From Marasmius tenuissimus (lineage: Eukaryota; Basidiomycota; Agaricomycetes; Agaricales; Marasmiaceae): DNA of 64,000 nucleotides. How positions within the stretch are numbered: position 1 is the first letter of the stretch; the number at the start of each line of letters is the position of its first letter. Of this stretch, positions 59,314 to 64,000 are shown in pieces. Location: the NCBI GenBank assembly GCA_029532415.1, contig JAQOTA010000035.1, positions 520,538-584,537 on the forward strand, given 5' to 3'. Both the position numbers and the translations under genes were made by a program. The notes beneath the pieces are model-generated. The model worked only from the letters and a program-made list of their open reading frames with translations. It searched no databases and had not been told where the DNA came from.

Positions 59314-60761
59314 GAGACGAGGTTCATGTCATAAGCTATCAGCCTCAAGGTGATGAAGGAGCCCACTGATTTACTTGAAAACCGTGGCCTTCTCGTCGCC
59401 CCGACACCAATACATATCGCCGCTCGTCAAGCCCAATCCGAGGCCTCCATGTTTAATTTTCGGTCCCCTCGTAAGTCAGTAAGTCCAAAGCTTGTAAAGG
59501 AAGGATCAATAAACCCACAAGAAGCTGCCAATTGCGCGTTCATCGCACCCGCTGAATGTTTGAGGTGGGCGTCCGTGAGGGAAACGTGAAAGGAAGTGAT
59601 GATGAGGCGAACGTCGTCGAATAATTTATAATATCCAGTTCTGAACTCTATCGATGCAGCCCTGAGTGAGATTACACATCTATCGACAATTCATTCGGGA
59701 GCGGAACGAGTCTCTAAGATATGTGCGTTCTAGCGAGGCATGTCCCACTCTCAGTTTGAGAGCGAGGATACACAGCTTTGACACCCTTCATCTATTACTC
59801 AAACGCGGCTAGACGCTAAGCCGAAGATGCTCCGGAGAAAATATCTCGTCAAACAAGGCGCAAGTGGTCCCTGGCGTTTCAGAATAATCAGTAATCACTA
59901 AAGATTCCGAGGGTACGGTAACTAAAAAAACGCGATCGTGAGAACGTCAAATCCTTTGTAATGCCCTACAGGTGGCAGCGAGCAGCTCATGGTCCGTCTA
60001 ATGGAGGGCGAGGGGGGAAGGCAGAGGATTTAGCAGCTCGATATGCAGATACCGGTGGCGGCGTGAAAACCTAAAAACTAACATCCTCGCTGCGTTCTAC
60101 AGCCCTGGAGCCTGCTCGAATGTTCATGAATCATCATCGACAGAGATGGATGGAATCTTCCTTTCGTTGCCCTGTTAGACATCTTGCTGCATCAACGGAA
60201 TATTTCGGCACATTCCTGCGATATGAGGTCGTAACGGGATTGAGGAGCTCAATTACAAAGGGTCAGCCAAATTCTCAATATGTCTTCTTTCCCATAAGCG
60301 TAACAGCTCTGTTCAGTGGGAAGAGCCGCGACTGGAAGGACGGTGAAATCATAATATGCTGAGGAAGAGATCAATTGTGCTCTACAAATTCGGAGGACAA
60401 CTCATTCTGCGGAGTCAGAATCATGACGAACAACCGTAAGTCGGTTCCAGTGGTGAAAGACATTTATACGTCCCATTCAACCAGACCTTTGGCATACAGT
60501 GATCAACAGAGTGCGACTTTCAGTATCAGCCAATCAAGCGCCGTCGTCCCGGAATCAGACACGGTCCCGAGTAGGTATCACGTTGCATTGAACCTGTCAT
60601 TCGCAATGCCTAATGGTATAATTTGACGGTCACTGTCTCTCAGCTGGGTCTCGAACTATTACTCGAAGTTCAAACAGACAGCGAACAATCACGACCACCA
60701 GCAATGATTCTTCCTGGCCCAATTGGGCGTACGACACCCCAGCAGTAAACCTTTAACGAGC
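59314..60761. other. Intergenic; may hold a 5' exon of the membrane protein gene
   Basis: The first part may contain the missing N-terminal exon of the gene ending at 58392. Short plus-strand frames at 60120-60626 have no support. Confidence 0.4.
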
Positions 60762-60863
60762 GGGTCCATGGTCTAGTGGTACGATTCTCCCTTCGGGTGG
60801 CATCCCGCGGCTTCGGCGCTGCAAGAATGGGAGAGGTCCTGGGTTCGATCCCCGGTGGACCCC
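60762..60863 (+). tRNA. tRNA-Pro (anticodon CGG) with 30-nt intron
   Basis: The acceptor stem GGGTCCA (60762-60768) pairs with TGGACCC (60856-60862), discriminator C. The anticodon stem CTCCC/GGGAG encloses the loop TTCGGG-T with anticodon CGG at 60794-60796. An intron at 60798-60827 lies one base after the anticodon, the canonical eukaryotic position. The T arm has GGTTCGATCCC. Mature length is 72 nt. Confidence 0.95.
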
Positions 60864-61033
60864 GATCAGTTTTTCGCGAATATTTAGCCTGCTTCAATTC
60901 TGCGTTGGCATTACACAGACAGGCTAGGTTCACAGTCGAGATTATTTCATAAGTATAGGTGCTCTCCCCATGAGTCAGTCCTGCACAGTGCCGTGAGCAT
61001 TAATACTGCGGTCGTGAGTCTACCGGCCATCGT

Positions 61034-62190
61034 CTACACATCGTAATTTGTACTCGTAGGCGTAGAGGATTCAAACCAGTCACTCGTACTTATTGAGATT
61101 GGGATGGAAGTTCTCATTGATTCCAACCTTAGGCCTCCAGTCTCTGAACTCGTATCCGTGCCCCAGCGTCGCCGGTCTTGTGCTACATCTTTCAATGTGA
61201 TATTTAAATAACTTCCTTTATCTTTGTGTTTGAAAGCCTGCTTTTCCTTTAAGTTGCCCGAACCAATTGGATAGCCATTACTGTTAGTGTATCGTGTGTT
61301 TCGTGCGATGATGTTTGGCTGATTAGAAACCGGAAGCCCCTGTGCCTGGCGTCGACGATAACGTATGACTAAGAAGCCAAGGACTAAGAATAAAACCAAG
61401 GAAATGATGCCGGCGGTTACGCCTCCCAGTATCGTGGCTTTGTCTGTGTTACCGTCCTTCGGGGCTGAACCGGTTTGTGTAGGCTCAATCCCGGTCGGAC
61501 TCGCTGCGGAGCTGACATAAAGAGAAACAGATGTGGAAGAACGAAGTGAGGCGTATACGTATCAGTAGGTTTTCTGAATCTCGGTTCAATAAACATATCA
61601 CTCACGTTATTGGTGGCTGAGTAGTGCCAGTGGTTGAATCGGAGACCGTGGTACCTGGAGTAGTTCTTGGATTGACCTCAAAGATTCTTGGCGATATGGG
61701 TGTGATTGGTTCTCTGTAATCAATATGATGATAGAGAAATTGTAAGTCAACTCTCGCAGATCTGGAAACAGTATATCTTACCTTTCGTCCTTGTCCTCGT
61801 CTGTATTTATTGCCACTAATTCAAGACGACTAGTCGATTGAATGAGAAAAATCCAAACTCTCGACACTTGTTATGGGACGCTTACCCTGTCAAAGTCGGG
61901 GTGTAGATGAGGGATCCACTGTCACCTTCATCGCCTATTGTGATCGTGAGGGTTTCTTTGGCATCCGGCTCCGATTTCTCTGGCATAAGCTGTGTAGGTA
62001 CCAGATTGTCGCCTCGGTTCTTATCATCGCTCCCGTCCTTATCCCCGCCCCAGGTCCACCAGATCGTAGCCGCTTGTGAAACGGTAAAGGCCTCAGGCCA
62101 TGGTCCCTCAATTTGAAATCTGTGTGCTTCGACGAGAGAGACAATAATGCCCTGGATATAGACGAGTGACTGGTGGCTAGAGAGTTTCAT
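61034..62190 (-). CDS. Single-pass membrane protein with Ser/Thr-rich stalk
   Basis: Four exons (62190-61886, 61829-61782, 61713-61606, 61511-61034) joined by GT-AG introns of 56, 68 and 94 bp give exactly 312 codons plus stop. Residues 1-22 are a likely signal peptide. An ectodomain of about 85 residues (FQIEGPWPEAFTVSQAATIW ...) and a Thr/Pro-rich stalk (TTPGTTVSDSTTGTTQPP) follow. A membrane span (ILGGVTAGIISLVLFLVLGF) precedes the RYRRR stop-transfer and a cytoplasmic tail of about 100 residues. The start of the ectodomain resembles the beta-sandwich type seen at the N terminus of many agaricomycete surface proteins. Function unknown. Confidence 0.88.
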
Positions 62191-64000
62191 CTGTTTAGGT
62201 TGTAGTAGTGGGTTGTTGGGGGAGTTCTTGGTGTGGATAGAGCGAACCTGATGCAGAACGAAGATATTAAAGCAATAGACTGTTTGTAGCGGGAGGATTC
62301 ACCTCATTTCGAGATCAAAACATAATCTACAAATGAGGCATAGCTTCATTCATAACAACCCCCATTCGCAGCTTCCCGGTTTATGCCATCTGATATGGTA
62401 TGCATCGTATTATGGATGTCCAGACATTGTGATGAAGTGCTTATGTGATGAACGTTTCCCAGTTACAGGGTGAGCCAGGAGCGCAAATATTCCCCATGAT
62501 GTGGTGAAAGAACCATGGCACTGGCTACAGGTTCATGTTGTGCGATGCTGATATTAGCAAACATATGATGGACAGCTTGCGCAACACGGCCGAGGCCATG
62601 GCTCAAGAATAGGGGTTTTCCTGGAGCTCCTCCCCGGCTTGTGGGCGCGACGTCATTTCACAGCCATGGCCATGTTGCGCAAGGTGTCTAATTCAGCATA
62701 ACTATACCTTTTTGGGCATCGATCAAAGCTGAGTGCTGAATGTGAACGGATGTGCAATTAAAGAAAACCCTGCATCCCTGAAAGCAACACCCAGAGGTAG
62801 ACTGAGGAACCTCTTAATCTGCTACACTTGGATTGTCAGGTGAGATGGTTCTTTAGCCTCGTGTTAGTTTGGCTATACATCACCGTCAGTTGATGGTTTG
62901 TTGATAATTATACCATAATTGAGCCAGCTACAATAACAGAGCTCACATTCAGTGTACGACAGAGACATCGGTGCTTCATAGTATAGTAGTCTTGCCTAGC
63001 CAGGCGGTAAACCACACAACCACGAATTCTTTCGTTAAATCTAAAGTTGCATACAGATTCATGATCAATATTTCGATTCTTCCTTCGAATAAGTGCCAAC
63101 TCAAGATTCAATATAGTACAACAGGGAGAGGCTACTAAGTATACCAAGATTAGTTTCTCGAATTTAGCTCTTCAGTCCCGTGGTAGTGGCCCGGCTGTTA
63201 TATTAGATTTGATAGCTGGTAATGATATGCAAGAGTCGGCTACATCATCAGGGTCCAAACCCAGTACATTTCGGATGTCAGGAATCTGTGGAGACTAATG
63301 TGGTCCTACCAGTGAAGCATAATCCGGCGGCGCTGCTCTCTCCATATCATTTCCCTCCGACGTTTCTAGTTTCCGCGCCACACTGCTCGACTAGACCTGA
63401 ATCTTAGCCTGTAGCCGCTCTGGCATGCCCAGGCTAGAATATTGAAGAGCTGCCGGCTGACTTTTGCGAGAATGTAGGACGGTGGGGTAGAATCAACTCG
63501 ATAAGGAAGCGGCGTGACCACCGTCCCTTTTAGCTTCCTTGTACGATCATCTTGAGATTAATAGCAGTTACAATTTAATCAAGGCTAAATGCGACTTACT
63601 CCGTTTCGAGGTTCGTGTCTTGCGTCTGCGAAATCGCAGAGGCGGCGCACGATGCAGTAGGAAAGACATTCACCTGGTTTTCTGTTAATGTCGAACGAGG
63701 GGGCTTTCTCGCCGTGGCGAGGATAAGATCCTTTGGAAAGAAGATACATATTGTTTCGGAGGTGGCCGAGTAGTGACAGCAGGCCAAGACATCAAGCCGT
63801 CTCTGGAAACAAGATTGTTCCTTATAGATATATTTCGGAGCTACCGTCTCGGGTCATCCAAGTCTGGACCCTAAGTACTCGAAATTCAAATTAATTGCGG
63901 ACTCATGGACAGACTGGAAAATGAGTCGGTAGGAGGAGGATTTCTTGGTTACAAACTGAGACTGGAGCGCATAAACATGATCGTTATCTCCATAAACGTG
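62191..64000. other. Terminal intergenic stretch
   Basis: No supported gene. The minus frame 63787-63596 (63 codons) could be an exon of a gene running out of the window, but nothing identifies it. A small foldback lies at 62576-62683. Confidence 0.4.
62576..62683. repeat. 108-bp foldback element
   Basis: CTTGCGCAACA at 62576-62586 is exactly inverted at 62673-62683 (TGTTGCGCAAG). The complementarity continues imperfectly inward through GGCCATGGCT-type sequence. No flanking duplication is clear. Confidence 0.6.

Overview
The window is nuclear DNA of a filamentous basidiomycete, most likely an agaricomycete. The evidence is many 50-90 bp GT-AG introns in short split genes, an intron-containing tRNA-Pro, Ty1/copia and chromodomain Ty3/gypsy retrotransposons of basidiomycete type, and families typical of mushrooms (MYND proteins, a DUF6533-like membrane protein, F-box/LRR proteins, single-pass surface glycoproteins, small secreted proteins). 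I cannot name the species.

Region 1 (1-26486) is mobile DNA. Positions 1-6401 are decayed and hold no intact gene. Positions 6402-26486 are a three-level nest. A minus-strand copia element (A) carries a solo LTR in its left LTR. Copia A is split by a plus-strand chromodomain gypsy element (8472-21673). That gypsy element is split in turn by a second minus-strand copia element (B, 13161-19316). LTR boundaries and 5-bp target duplications can be read for the gypsy element, copia B and the solo LTR. None of the elements is intact. Their decay is dominated by CpG to TpG/CpA changes.

Region 2 (26487-41092) starts the gene-bearing part. It holds a single-pass surface glycoprotein gene, an F-box/LRR pseudogene cut by a TA-type MITE, and a 4.7-kb transposon with about 380-bp terminal inverted repeats. 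That transposon carries the C-terminal part of an integrase-core protein and an apparently intact five-exon companion gene of unknown function. A MYND zinc-finger gene follows. Next is a secreted protein of 198 residues with four Pro-Gly-x-Pro-Thr-Trp repeats, three of them ending in dibasic sites; it looks like a Kex2-processed peptide precursor.

Region 3 (41093-64000) is ordinary gene-bearing DNA with long spacers. It holds a divergently transcribed pair of paralogous four-cysteine small secreted proteins with matching TATA boxes, a protein with a Cys-rich C terminus, and an SRPK-type SR-protein kinase whose exon structure I could resolve completely (one GC-AG intron). It also holds an F-box/LRR gene broken by a full-length MITE, a DUF6533-like multi-pass membrane protein, tRNA-Pro(CGG), and a four-exon single-pass membrane protein. 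The genes look like independent units; I see no metabolic cluster. The most interesting locus is the Kex2-type repeat precursor at 40380-41092. After it come the self-priming signature of the gypsy element and the transposon companion gene.
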